DNA from: Defluviitaleaceae bacterium
GTDB taxonomy: Bacteria; Bacillota; Clostridia; Lachnospirales; WRAX01
NCBI GenBank assembly: GCA_009781815.1
Contig: WQVB01000037.1
Location: 1 to 9,062, forward strand
DNA length: 9,062 nt
Direction of reading: 5' to 3'
Shown: piece by piece, positions 1 to 5,649 of the stretch
Numbering within the stretch: the first letter of the stretch is position 1
How the letters are laid out: each line of letters starts with the position of its first letter
Made by a program: the position numbers and the translations under genes
The notes under the pieces: generated by a model
Databases searched by the model: none
The model's input: only the letters and a program-made list of their open reading frames with translations
What the model was told of the DNA's origin: nothing

Positions 1-176
1 ACCCCTACCGTCATCCCGTGCTTGACACCCCCAGTCAAGTCTTACCCTTCTGCCTGCGTCAGCAGGGAGACCAAGGGCTGAGGGCAGGCTCCGATCTAAT
101 TGGAGAAGGGCAGGCCTAGTCGGGTATGCACTATCATACATAGATCCCGTGTCAAGCACGGGATGACGGTAGGGGT
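1..176. repeat. Palindromic intergenic element, copy 1 (longest)
   Basis: The outer 26 bases (1-26) are the exact reverse complement of 151-176. The right arm is itself a hairpin (CCCGTG, loop TCAAG, CACGGG). The left arm has lost its own hairpin because CACGGG has become CACCCCC. The interior, from about 88 onward, has the conserved core GATCTAATTGGAGAAGG and CACTATCATACATAGATCC, also seen at 1711-1770 and 7500-7556 and inverted at 5214-5266. Compared with the copy at 7444-7585 this one carries about 35 extra bases near 40-78. It encodes no transposase, so it is non-autonomous or a structural intergenic repeat. Confidence 0.88.
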
Positions 177-200
177 GAGGGGTAACGGTAGGGGTGAGGG
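166..200. repeat. Short tandem duplication, 19-bp period
   Basis: The 16-mer ACGGTAGGGGTGAGGG occurs at 166-181 and again at 185-200, so the right tip of the palindromic element has been duplicated in tandem. It lies directly upstream of the solute-binding lipoprotein gene. No convincing -35/-10 pair was found between here and that gene. Confidence 0.75.
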
Positions 201-262
201 ATGGCGACTAGAAGCGAGGGATAACGATGCAAAGAGAAATTATCCTAAAAACGAGGAAAATT

Positions 263-1651
263 ATGCGAAAAATAAAAATTATATCATTATTAGCAGGTTT
301 GGTGCTTTTAGCGGCCTGTGGTGGCTCTAGCCCACCAGCTATACAGCCCATAGACCCTATCTTGCCCCCCATACAGACATATGAGGATGACCCATATGAT
401 GTAGGGCAAGAGCCAACACCTGCCCAAGGGGGGCATATACACGTTGCCATGCCCATCCCCCAAACCTTAAACCCTCTACTTAACTCTGACCCTGACCTAG
501 CCCAAGTGCTACGTCTTATTTTTGAGCCTTTGGTTGTTTTTGTTGACCAAGAGATAGTGCCAAACCCTATCTTCGTGAGAGACATCACCCTCTCCCCCGC
601 TGGCAACAGCCTTACAATCACCCTGCGGGATAATGTCTTTTGGGAGGATGGCAGCCCCATCACAAGCCAAGACATAGCCTTTTCCATCAACACTTTGCGA
701 AACAACGCCCCACAAACGGCCGTTTATCGCCCCAATGTGGCAAGGCTTTTGAGCCATAGCATAGTTAATGACCGCACAATACACATAAGCATCTCCCCCA
801 CGGAAGATATATTGTGGTATCTTGACTTCCCCATAATTTCTTATGAATACTACAGGCAAGTCCCTACCACCAACCTGCGAGCCACCCGCAACATGCACCC
901 CATAGGCAACGGTGCTTTTCGCTTTCATTCTTATATAATGGCAGACCGTATGGAGCTTATAGCAAACGAGACAAACCCGCACGCACGCCCCTATATAGAT
1001 AGGGTTACAGCCCTTGTGCTTAGAGATTTTGATGATGCCATCCACGCTTTTGAGCAAGGTATTATAGATGCCTTTGCCCACTACACAACCTATCAAGGTC
1101 GCTTTAGAGCTTTGGGTAAAGAGCAAGGTGGCTTGTTGCTTAGCCCTTATGTAAGCTTTATGGGATTTAGAGATGCCTACCTTCGAGACATCACCCCAAA
1201 CCTTATAGATTGGGATGTTTTGTTGAGCCGCCACCACCCTAACGCTAGAGCAATATATACCTCAAATAACGAAGAAGGATCTTTGGAGTTGTTAGCAGGG
1301 CAAAGCTTAAGGGTGATCGTTAATCAAGATAACCTTAAAGGCATAGCTATAGCAGCCACATTGTATGAAGCTTTGGAGGTCGTGGATGCCGCACTTGCCC
1401 TAGATGTGCTACCTGCCACCCAGTTTCAAGCAGCCCTTTCAAGTGGTGATTTTGATATAGTTATAGGCACTGCAAACCTAGGCATACCCCCAGCTGCCGC
1501 CTTCTCAACCCAAACCATAGGCAGCTTGCACATAATACCCATAGCCTTTAGAGATCAGTTTTTATATGCATCTAGCCAAATAAGAGGCATTGCCGCCCCT
1601 AGCAATAATATCTTTGCTAATGTTAGGGATTGGTTTGTTGTGTCTTATTAA
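263..1651 (+). CDS. Extracellular solute-binding lipoprotein, family 5 (peptide/nickel ABC type)
   Basis: This is predicted to be a membrane-anchored substrate-capture lipoprotein for an oligopeptide- or nickel-type ABC importer. The ATG at 263 is preferred because GAGGA sits five bases upstream and the protein then opens with a classic lipoprotein signal: MRKIK, a hydrophobic stretch, and lipobox LAAC with the lipidated Cys at residue 19. The in-frame ATG at 227 would put 12 polar residues before the signal. Family 5 hallmarks follow: LNPLLNSDPDLAQVLRLIFEP, TITLRDNVFWEDGSPITSQD and PIGNGAFRFHSY. At 462 residues it is shorter than the usual 500-550. The family's conserved helix segment of the R-x-A-x-x-x-A-I-D-R type is not visible around the middle, where the chain passes quickly into the second lobe. 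No permease or ATPase gene is adjacent, so it may be an orphan receptor. The specificity cannot be read from the sequence. Confidence 0.87.
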   Translation: MRKIKIISLLAGLVLLAACGGSSPPAIQPIDPILPPIQTYEDDPYDVGQEPTPAQGGHIHVAMPIPQTLNPLLNSDPDLAQVLRLIFEPLVVFVDQEIVPNPIFVRDITLSPAGNSLTITLRDNVFWEDGSPITSQDIAFSINTLRNNAPQTAVYRPNVARLLSHSIVNDRTIHISISPTEDILWYLDFPIISYEYYRQVPTTNLRATRNMHPIGNGAFRFHSYIMADRMELIANETNPHARPYIDRVTALVLRDFDDAIHAFEQGIIDAFAHYTTYQGRFRALGKEQGGLLLSPYVSFMGFRDAYLRDITPNLIDWDVLLSRHHPNARAIYTSNNEEGSLELLAGQSLRVIVNQDNLKGIAIAATLYEALEVVDAALALDVLPATQFQAALSSGDFDIVIGTANLGIPPAAAFSTQTIGSLHIIPIAFRDQFLYASSQIRGIAAPSNNIFANVRDWFVVSY

Positions 1652-1685
1652 GCCCTTTCTCATCGCCCTTGCGGACTCGATCTCT

Positions 1686-1798
1686 CCTAAGTCGTCATCC
1701 TGAGCTTGACTCAGGATCTAATTGGAGAAGGGCAGACCTAGTTGGGGTTTTCACTATCATGCATAGATCCTGAGTCAAGCTCAGGATGACGACTTAGG
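1686..1798. repeat. Palindromic intergenic element, copy 2
   Basis: A perfect 35-bp inverted repeat joins 1686-1720 to 1764-1798. Each arm also folds alone: CCTGAG, loop CTTGA, CTCAGG on the left and the mirror on the right. The 43-base interior carries the family core (ATTGGAGAAGGGCAGACCTA, then CACTATCATGCATAG). It lies between the convergent solute-binding gene and the YihY gene and overlaps the last codons of the latter. It may also act as a 3'-end hairpin for both transcripts, although no T-run follows on either strand. Confidence 0.92.
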
Positions 1799-2560
1799 CG
1801 GGCGTTTTTTAGCTCTAAACAACATAGCATTCAGCTGTGCCCCTAACAAAATAGTGATAGATATCACATTTAACCACAACATAGTGATGAAAATAGACGC
1901 AATAGAGCCATATAGAAGAGAATGGTTTGAAAAATTACTTAAATAAAAATTAAAAATAAAGGTAGATGCACCCCAAACAACCATAGTTAAAGCAGCCCCT
2001 GGCAAAAGAGACTTTAAAGGTAGCTTTTTGCAGCTAGAAAAGCGATAAATGACAATAAGAGCAAAAAGCAAAATAGCCATTGTTACCACAATACCAAGAA
2101 CCCCTAAAAAGCCCCAAACAATCACCAAAAGCGAAAACACAATGGCAAAAGCCAATATTAGCACCAAAGCCAAGCAAAAAAGCCATTGCACAAAAATGTT
2201 GCGAGTGTCTTTTTGACCATAAACACGGTTTACCCCTCGCATTATAGCGTGAAAGCCGTGGGCAACGGTAAATAAAGCTATAGCAAGGCTTGTAGCTAAA
2301 ATGTTAGGGTTGCCAATGTCTACAACCTCGCCTATAATGTTATACACAGCCTGGCCAATCTCTGCGGGCAGCAGGGCCTGCACCTCGCCCATAAGGTGGT
2401 AAGTGTCTATATCAAAATACCCCACGAGGGATATTAGAAAGATAATAAAGGGAAACAATGCAAATATAAGCCTATAGGTTAGTTGTGTAGCAAGGGTGAT
2501 AACCTCGTTGCTGACGGTGGCTTTATAAAAATCCTTAACAAAAACAAAAAATTTTTTCAT
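1781..2560 (-). CDS. YihY/BrkB-family integral membrane protein
   Basis: This is a polytopic inner-membrane protein of the YihY/virulence factor BrkB family (old databases mislabel it ribonuclease BN). The molecular role of the family is unsettled. The start is placed at the ATG complementary to 2558-2560, because GAGGT lies about seven bases upstream and the protein then begins MKKFFVFVKDFYKATVSNE. The longer reading from 2722 would add 54 residues and run into the opposing gene. Roughly six hydrophobic segments are visible, including LIFALFPFIIFLISLVGYF, a long double segment in the middle, and the family's C-terminal YGSIASIFITMLWLNVISI followed by LLGAQLNA. At 259 residues it is slightly short. 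The final KSSS and the TGA stop are read out of the palindromic element at 1764-1798, so insertion of that repeat appears to have reset the C-terminus after the last membrane segment. The membrane core is intact. Confidence 0.9.
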   Translation of the reverse strand: MKKFFVFVKDFYKATVSNEVITLATQLTYRLIFALFPFIIFLISLVGYFDIDTYHLMGEVQALLPAEIGQAVYNIIGEVVDIGNPNILATSLAIALFTVAHGFHAIMRGVNRVYGQKDTRNIFVQWLFCLALVLILAFAIVFSLLVIVWGFLGVLGIVVTMAILLFALIVIYRFSSCKKLPLKSLLPGAALTMVVWGASTFIFNFYLSNFSNHSLLYGSIASIFITMLWLNVISITILLGAQLNAMLFRAKKRPPKSSS

Positions 2561-2588
2561 TGAAAACCTCGACTTTATGTGATATAAT
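2560..2588 (+). promoter_or_regulatory. Sigma-A-type promoter for the NusG-II/Gx cluster
   Basis: TTGAAA at 2560-2565 and TATAAT at 2583-2588 are separated by 17 bases, close to the vegetative consensus. Transcription would start near 2595, giving a leader of about 33 bases with AAGGAG at 2611-2616. The -35 box touches the start codon of the divergent YihY gene, so expression of the two may be mutually linked. Confidence 0.8.
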
Positions 2589-2627
2589 TTTCTTTTAACA
2601 CCAAAGATGCAAGGAGTGAAAACCCCT

Positions 2628-3038
2628 ATGACAAAAATCTTTAAAAAAACCGATATAGTAGCAATTTTGGCCTTTTTAGTATTAGCTGGTGGGCTGTTTT
2701 TTATGTTTTTTATTACAAGCACAAATTTGGATGACCCCTATGCCGTGATTTATGTAGGTGGTGAAGAAATACACCGTTTTAACATTGCCCAGCATGAAGG
2801 GCAAACCATTGTGATAGAAACCGACTTTGGCAAAAATGAGATTATTTTTCAAGACGGCAGAGTATCCATGTACAAGGCAGACTGCCCAGACCATTGGTGC
2901 TTAACGTCAAGGCCCGTGCCTGGCACTTTACGCACCATCACCTGCCTGCCAAATAGATTCGTTATATCTATAGAAGGCGTGGAGCGTGGCGGCATAGACA
3001 TTTGGGTTATCCATGGGGAGGATGGTTGTTGTGGCTAA
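2628..3038 (+). CDS. NusG domain II-containing membrane-anchored protein
   Basis: This is a small protein with one N-terminal membrane segment (about residues 9-28 of 136) and a short extracytoplasmic beta domain resembling domain II of NusG. The family signature is clear: MYKADCPDHWCL (Cys86, Cys91) followed by TITCLPNRFVISIEG (Cys106). The C-terminus ends CCG, giving five cysteines outside the membrane segment. In this family the domain stands alone, without the NusG transcription-factor part, and no biochemical role is firmly known. The ATG at 2628 is preferred over the in-frame ATG at 2607, because AAGGAG at 2611-2616 can serve only the former, although its 11-base spacing is long. Its stop overlaps the next gene, so the two are translationally coupled. 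The pairing is common in clostridia. Confidence 0.88.
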   Translation: MTKIFKKTDIVAILAFLVLAGGLFFMFFITSTNLDDPYAVIYVGGEEIHRFNIAQHEGQTIVIETDFGKNEIIFQDGRVSMYKADCPDHWCLTSRPVPGTLRTITCLPNRFVISIEGVERGGIDIWVIHGEDGCCG

Positions 3039-3528
3039 AAAGATAGCACTATATGGCGTTTTAGGTGCATTGGCCATCATCATCGCTTCTTTAGAGCGGT
3101 TTTTTCCGCTACCTGTGCCTGTGCCAGGCATCAAGCTTGGCCTTGCTAATATTGTGGTGTTGGTGATGCTTTATACCCACGGCTTTCGCCCTGCCTTTGC
3201 TATTGCTGTTTTGCGTATTGTGGCCATAGGCCTGCTTTTTGGCACAGGCATCAGCATCATCTATGCCCTATCTGGCGGCATTGTTAGCTTTCTTGTTATG
3301 GCAGGGGTTAAAAAAACCAACATTTTTGGGGTTGTAGGCGTCAGCGTTTTTGGTGCGGTGGCTCACAATATAGCCCAAATAGGCATAGCAGCCTTGATGG
3401 TGCAGCATAGTGGTCTTCTTTCTTACTCTCCAGTCCTCATTGTTGCGGGTGTGGCTACAGGCATTTTAATAGGCTATGTGGCAGGGCTTACTTTTAAAAA
3501 TGTAAGGTCTATGTCTGCGAAGAATTAG
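3031..3528 (+). CDS. Gx transporter family protein (heptaprenyl diphosphate synthase component I-like)
   Basis: This is a polytopic membrane protein of about 165 residues, of the family annotated as Gx transporter or heptaprenyl diphosphate synthase component I. Its fold resembles the substrate-binding S components of ECF importers. The characteristic stretch FPLPVPVPGIKLGLANIVVL is present, along with repeated hydrophobic segments such as ALYGVLGALAIIIASLERF and FAIAVLRIVAIGLLFGTG. The start is unusual. GTG at 3031 has GGGGAGG nine bases upstream and gives the family-like opening (M)AKKIALYGVLGAL. ATG at 3022 would abut that ribosome site with no spacer, and ATG at 3013 has no ribosome site. 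With the GTG start it overlaps the upstream stop by 8 bases. The role may lie in isoprenoid or quinone precursor handling, but the substrate is unproven. No polyprenyl synthase gene is next to it. Confidence 0.88.
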   Translation: MAKKIALYGVLGALAIIIASLERFFPLPVPVPGIKLGLANIVVLVMLYTHGFRPAFAIAVLRIVAIGLLFGTGISIIYALSGGIVSFLVMAGVKKTNIFGVVGVSVFGAVAHNIAQIGIAALMVQHSGLLSYSPVLIVAGVATGILIGYVAGLTFKNVRSMSAKN

Positions 3529-3550
3529 CAGGGAATAAGGGGTAGATTTA

Positions 3551-3865
3551 ATGCTTAACAAGCAAGATATCGAAACAATACTTAACAAAAAGAGGGAATT
3601 GCATCCAAATGACCCTAGTATTATTGAAACGTGGAGATTATTAATAGAAATTTTATCGAAAAACGAAGAAGACACAATAAAATATTTAGATCATTGTAGT
3701 GCTGATGATTTGTATCATATCAGTGAAGTGTTTGAGGACGTTTCTGAAAAGCTTGAAAGTAGAGAGTTTATACGATGCCTAAGAAGGTTAGATATAAAAT
3801 ACCCTGAATTAAAAATGACGAGAGATATAGATATAGCTGCTGAATGGGGAGGCGTATCAGAGTGA
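3551..3865 (+). CDS. Small acidic helical protein, candidate immunity protein
   Basis: This 104-residue soluble protein is rich in Glu, Asp, Leu and Ile, with no signal peptide or membrane segment. A good ribosome site (AAGGGG, eight bases before the ATG) makes the start secure. Two blocks stand out: HPNDPSIIETWRLLIEILS and DDLYHISEVFEDVSEKLESR, followed by FIRCLRRLDIKYPELKMTRD. The composition suggests a compact helical fold. I do not recognise a named family with certainty, though the layout resembles small hypothetical proteins found beside polymorphic-toxin immunity genes. It starts 22 bases after the Gx transporter stop on the same strand and heads a run of three small genes ending in a YezG-type immunity protein. 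An immunity role is inferred only from that context. Its codons are noticeably more AT-rich than those of the upstream pair, which fits acquisition by transfer. Confidence 0.8.
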   Translation: MLNKQDIETILNKKRELHPNDPSIIETWRLLIEILSKNEEDTIKYLDHCSADDLYHISEVFEDVSEKLESREFIRCLRRLDIKYPELKMTRDIDIAAEWGGVSE

Positions 3866-3897
3866 GCGCTCTAATTGATCAGGAAAGGGGGGTGAAC

Positions 3898-4290
3898 ATG
3901 AATATAAAGCAATACGAGGAGCTGTCTGATAGATTGCCGAATCAAACATTGCACAAAATGTTTGAGGATGTGTTAAGGCAATTCAAAAGAGCAACGTTAA
4001 GCAAGGAGGATTTTTTTGAAATATTGATAGAATTAATGAATAGGCAAGTTTATACTTATGAAGCATTAGCACCTCATATACAAAATGAGTTGGATGATTT
4101 AATAAGTCGCTTATGGAATGTGGATAATTATAGCGAGATAGATATTATGCTTTCTCTGATAATTAACCTATCGCTGGAAAAAAGCTTCAGCCAAGTTAAG
4201 CTATCAATTGCAAATAATCTCAACATACCTGCAGACATATTAGAAGAAATACAAGGGGCCATTGAGGAGCATCAATGCAAATATCACTAA
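3898..4290 (+). CDS. Hypothetical helical protein, candidate immunity protein
   Basis: This is a predicted soluble, mostly alpha-helical protein of 130 residues. The ATG at 3898 has a strong AAAGGGGGGTGA just upstream. The longer in-frame start at 3844 would overlap the preceding gene and has no suitable ribosome site. Recognisable stretches are TLHKMFEDVLRQFKRATLSK, EDFFEILIELMNRQVYTYEA and LSLIINLSLEKSFSQVKLSI. No catalytic motif, cysteine pair or membrane segment is evident. I do not recognise the family. It sits 32 bases behind one small gene and 48 bases ahead of a YezG-type immunity gene, with the same AT-rich codon use. A toxin-neutralising role is therefore a reasonable inference but not shown by the sequence. 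Confidence 0.78.
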   Translation: MNIKQYEELSDRLPNQTLHKMFEDVLRQFKRATLSKEDFFEILIELMNRQVYTYEALAPHIQNELDDLISRLWNVDNYSEIDIMLSLIINLSLEKSFSQVKLSIANNLNIPADILEEIQGAIEEHQCKYH

Positions 4291-4338
4291 TGCACATTTA
4301 CAAGTATGATATTAAGACAACTAAAGGAGAGATTCAAA

Positions 4339-4836
4339 ATGGAAATGACAAATGAGTTAAATGAACTATATGGCAAAACGGCAAACCATATCAGCAATAT
4401 GATTCCGGTTGATTGGGAAGAGTTATATTGCATGGGAGTAGTAACGCAAGATGGTGCGAGCTCAGCTGTGTTTTACTTTAGAGAAGAAGGCCAACAAGAG
4501 TTCATTAGATCTTATGATATAGCTAAAACATACGACGAATCTGAAGAAATGCATAATGAATTGAAAGGCGAATTAAGAGCTATTGTTGTAGAAATTAATG
4601 AATGCTTTGAAGACCATGACCAAAAGCTGTGGGATATACTTACATTCAAGTTGAATAGCGAAGGGGCATTCAATATCGATTTTGAGTATGATTCAACTAA
4701 CAATGATAGAGGCCCATTGGAGAGGGAGCTTATATGGGCTTATGAAAATTTCGGATATATTCCTCCTAGCAACTATTTCAAAAAGTTATTAGATAAACAC
4801 ATCCAAGCAGGCAATTTAAAGCCAAAAGGGGACTAA
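4339..4836 (+). CDS. YezG-family (DUF600) immunity/antitoxin protein
   Basis: This is a cytoplasmic immunity protein of the YezG family. Members bind and neutralise the C-terminal nuclease domain of LXG-type polymorphic toxins such as Bacillus subtilis YeeF. The 165-residue length is normal. Family features in order are an N-terminal helix ending MIPVDWEELY, a beta region SSAVFYFREEG then FIRSYDI, an acidic helix with ELRAIVVEINECFED, WDILTFKL near residue 98, FNIDFEYD, and the C-terminal signature GPLERELIWAYENFGYIPP. The ATG at 4339 is chosen because AGGAG (4325-4329) lies nine bases upstream; the 4306 ATG lacks one. It is the last gene of a three-gene AT-rich run. No cognate toxin, LXG domain or secretion gene occurs in the window, so it looks like an orphan immunity gene. 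Confidence 0.86.
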   Translation: MEMTNELNELYGKTANHISNMIPVDWEELYCMGVVTQDGASSAVFYFREEGQQEFIRSYDIAKTYDESEEMHNELKGELRAIVVEINECFEDHDQKLWDILTFKLNSEGAFNIDFEYDSTNNDRGPLERELIWAYENFGYIPPSNYFKKLLDKHIQAGNLKPKGD

Positions 4837-5035
4837 AAAACGTTTTCACACCCATGTGGAAATCACCCTGAAAAAAGTGTAAAAATATGTGGATAACTCG
4901 GAAACAAGCTCTGCGAGCGGGTTTCAAGCCATCGGCTACAAAGCCCTATTTTACGCCATTCTTCTCACAAACACCGCAAAATCAGCCTTCCACAATATCT
5001 CGGTGGATAATTTATAACATTTTTATGATATTTTC
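4837..5035. other. Gene-free leader-like stretch with DnaA-box-like motifs
   Basis: No convincing gene lies here. TGTGGATAA at 4888-4896 is an exact complement of the consensus DnaA box TTATCCACA, and GTGGATAA at 5003-5010 matches eight of the nine box positions in the same orientation. A small compound hairpin (GAAAC, GCTC, loop TGC, GAGC, GTTTC) spans 4901-4925. A weak pairing of CAC with GTG occurs at 4852-4858. There is no AT-rich unwinding region and no dnaA or dnaN gene nearby, so an origin is not supported. The motifs may be chance or a relic. Confidence 0.35.
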
Positions 5036-5066
5036 GCCCTTCCAAGCCATTTTGAAGGGCTTTTTT
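5036..5066 (+). terminator. Rho-independent terminator of the NusG-II to YezG cluster
   Basis: GCCCTTC (5036-5042) pairs with GAAGGGC (5054-5060) around an 11-base loop, followed directly by six T (5061-5066). It lies about 200 bases after the last gene of the rightward cluster, and no other rightward gene ends nearer. There is no matching A-run on the 5' side, so it works on the plus strand only. Confidence 0.88.
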
Positions 5067-5090
5067 GTTACAATCAATCCCATTGATATT

Positions 5091-5122
5091 GTCATCCCAA
5101 ACTTGATTTTGATTCTCCCTAG
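5091..5122. repeat. Degenerate solitary hairpin arm of the palindromic family
   Basis: The segment begins GTCATCCC, continues AAACTTGATTTTGATTCTC and so has the family layout GTCATCC, stem, CTTGA loop, stem, GATCT-like end. Here the stem is AT-rich (CAAA against TTTG, with one bulged T). It is probably a decayed or diverged single arm; no partner arm of the same type is present. Confidence 0.5.
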
Positions 5123-5191
5123 CATTACTAGCTTCCCATTAGACTTGTAGCAAAACGAACTCAAGTGTCGCCATCCCATACTCACACCATC

Positions 5192-5298
5192 CGTCATCCT
5201 GAGCTTGACTCAGGATCTATGTATGATAGTGCAACCCCAACTAAGCCTGTCCTTCTCCAAGTAGATCCCGTGTCAAGCACGGGATGACGACTAGGGGT
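5192..5298. repeat. Palindromic intergenic element, copy 3 (inverted, hybrid arms)
   Basis: This copy runs in the opposite orientation to copies 1 and 2: its interior reads TATGATAGTGCAACCCCAAC and then CCTTCTCCAAGTAGATCCC. Its two arms belong to different stem types. The left arm folds as CCTGAG, CTTGA, CTCAGG and the right as CCCGTG, TCAAG, CACGGG. The element therefore cannot form the full-length outer pairing seen in copy 2, yet each arm remains a perfect hairpin. A 14-base stub of another right arm (GCACGGGATGACG-like) follows at 5300-5313. Confidence 0.87.
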
Positions 5299-5340
5299 GG
5301 CACGGGATGACGGGAGGGCGAGCTGCTTATCTTCGTCATC

Positions 5341-5454
5341 CCAATTCTCTTTGTAGGGAATGGATTTATCCATTCCACTATTGGGTCTGCACCCCTTATC
5401 CTTCAGCAAGGTAAGACGGAATGGATAAATCCATTCCCTACAGGGGTAAATTGG
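5341..5454. repeat. Second family of hairpin-spacer-hairpin repeat
   Basis: A perfect 25-bp inverted repeat joins 5352-5376 to 5418-5442. Each arm is also a self-complementary hairpin: GGAATGGA, loop TTTA, TCCATTCC at 5357-5376, and the same stem with loop TAAA at 5418-5437. CCAATT (5341-5346) pairs with AATTGG (5449-5454) at the outer edge. The sequence is unrelated to the first family but the architecture is the same. No coding content. Confidence 0.85.
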
Positions 5455-5463
5455 AATGGCGTG

Positions 5464-5485
5464 TTCCCAGCTCGACTGGGGATCT
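5464..5485. repeat. Solitary hairpin arm, third stem variant
   Basis: CCCAG (5466-5470), loop CTCGA (5471-5475) and CTGGG (5476-5480) are followed by GATCT. This matches the arm layout of the palindromic family with a different but still fully paired stem and a near-identical loop. It abuts the second repeat family on its left. Confidence 0.55.
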
Positions 5486-5649
5486 CCCCTACATAACGCA
5501 CAACCCCTTAAGCAATCGGTATAATGAGAGCCCACTTTCAGGCAAAACAAGCAAGAGATGACAATATCAATAAGATTCGTCCGCCTCATAGTCTTTTTGT
5601 TGTAACCTTTCATATTTATGGGCATTATAATGATAGATATTTATGACGC
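5486..5649. other. Intergenic stretch without a supported gene
   Basis: An open reading frame on the minus strand covers 5194-5625, but more than half of it is translated repeat sequence. Its non-repeat start (MPINMKGYNKKTMRRTNLID) matches nothing I recognise. The AGGAAGGAGG-like box at 5652-5667 is too far from its ATG (about 27 bases) to serve it well. It may be the relic of a gene that once lay divergent to the phospholipase gene. Confidence 0.4.

Noticed and set aside
208..1237. Long minus-strand open frames opposite the solute-binding gene
   Set aside because: They lie within the coding region of a clear family 5 protein, have no ribosome site, and their translations lack any recognisable domain.
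1686..1798. Rho-independent terminator between the convergent genes
   Set aside because: The hairpin is strong but no T-run follows on either strand; it is better explained as a copy of the repeat family.
4837..5035. Chromosomal or plasmid replication origin
   Set aside because: Only two box-like motifs, no AT-rich unwinding region, no initiator gene, no iterons.
4887..5150. 87-residue frame starting ATGTGGATAACT
   Set aside because: No ribosome site; the translation crosses the terminator at 5036-5066 and resembles no protein.
5194..5625. 143-residue minus-strand frame
   Set aside because: Most of it is translated repeat sequence (hybrid element and second repeat family), and its ATG has no correctly spaced ribosome site.
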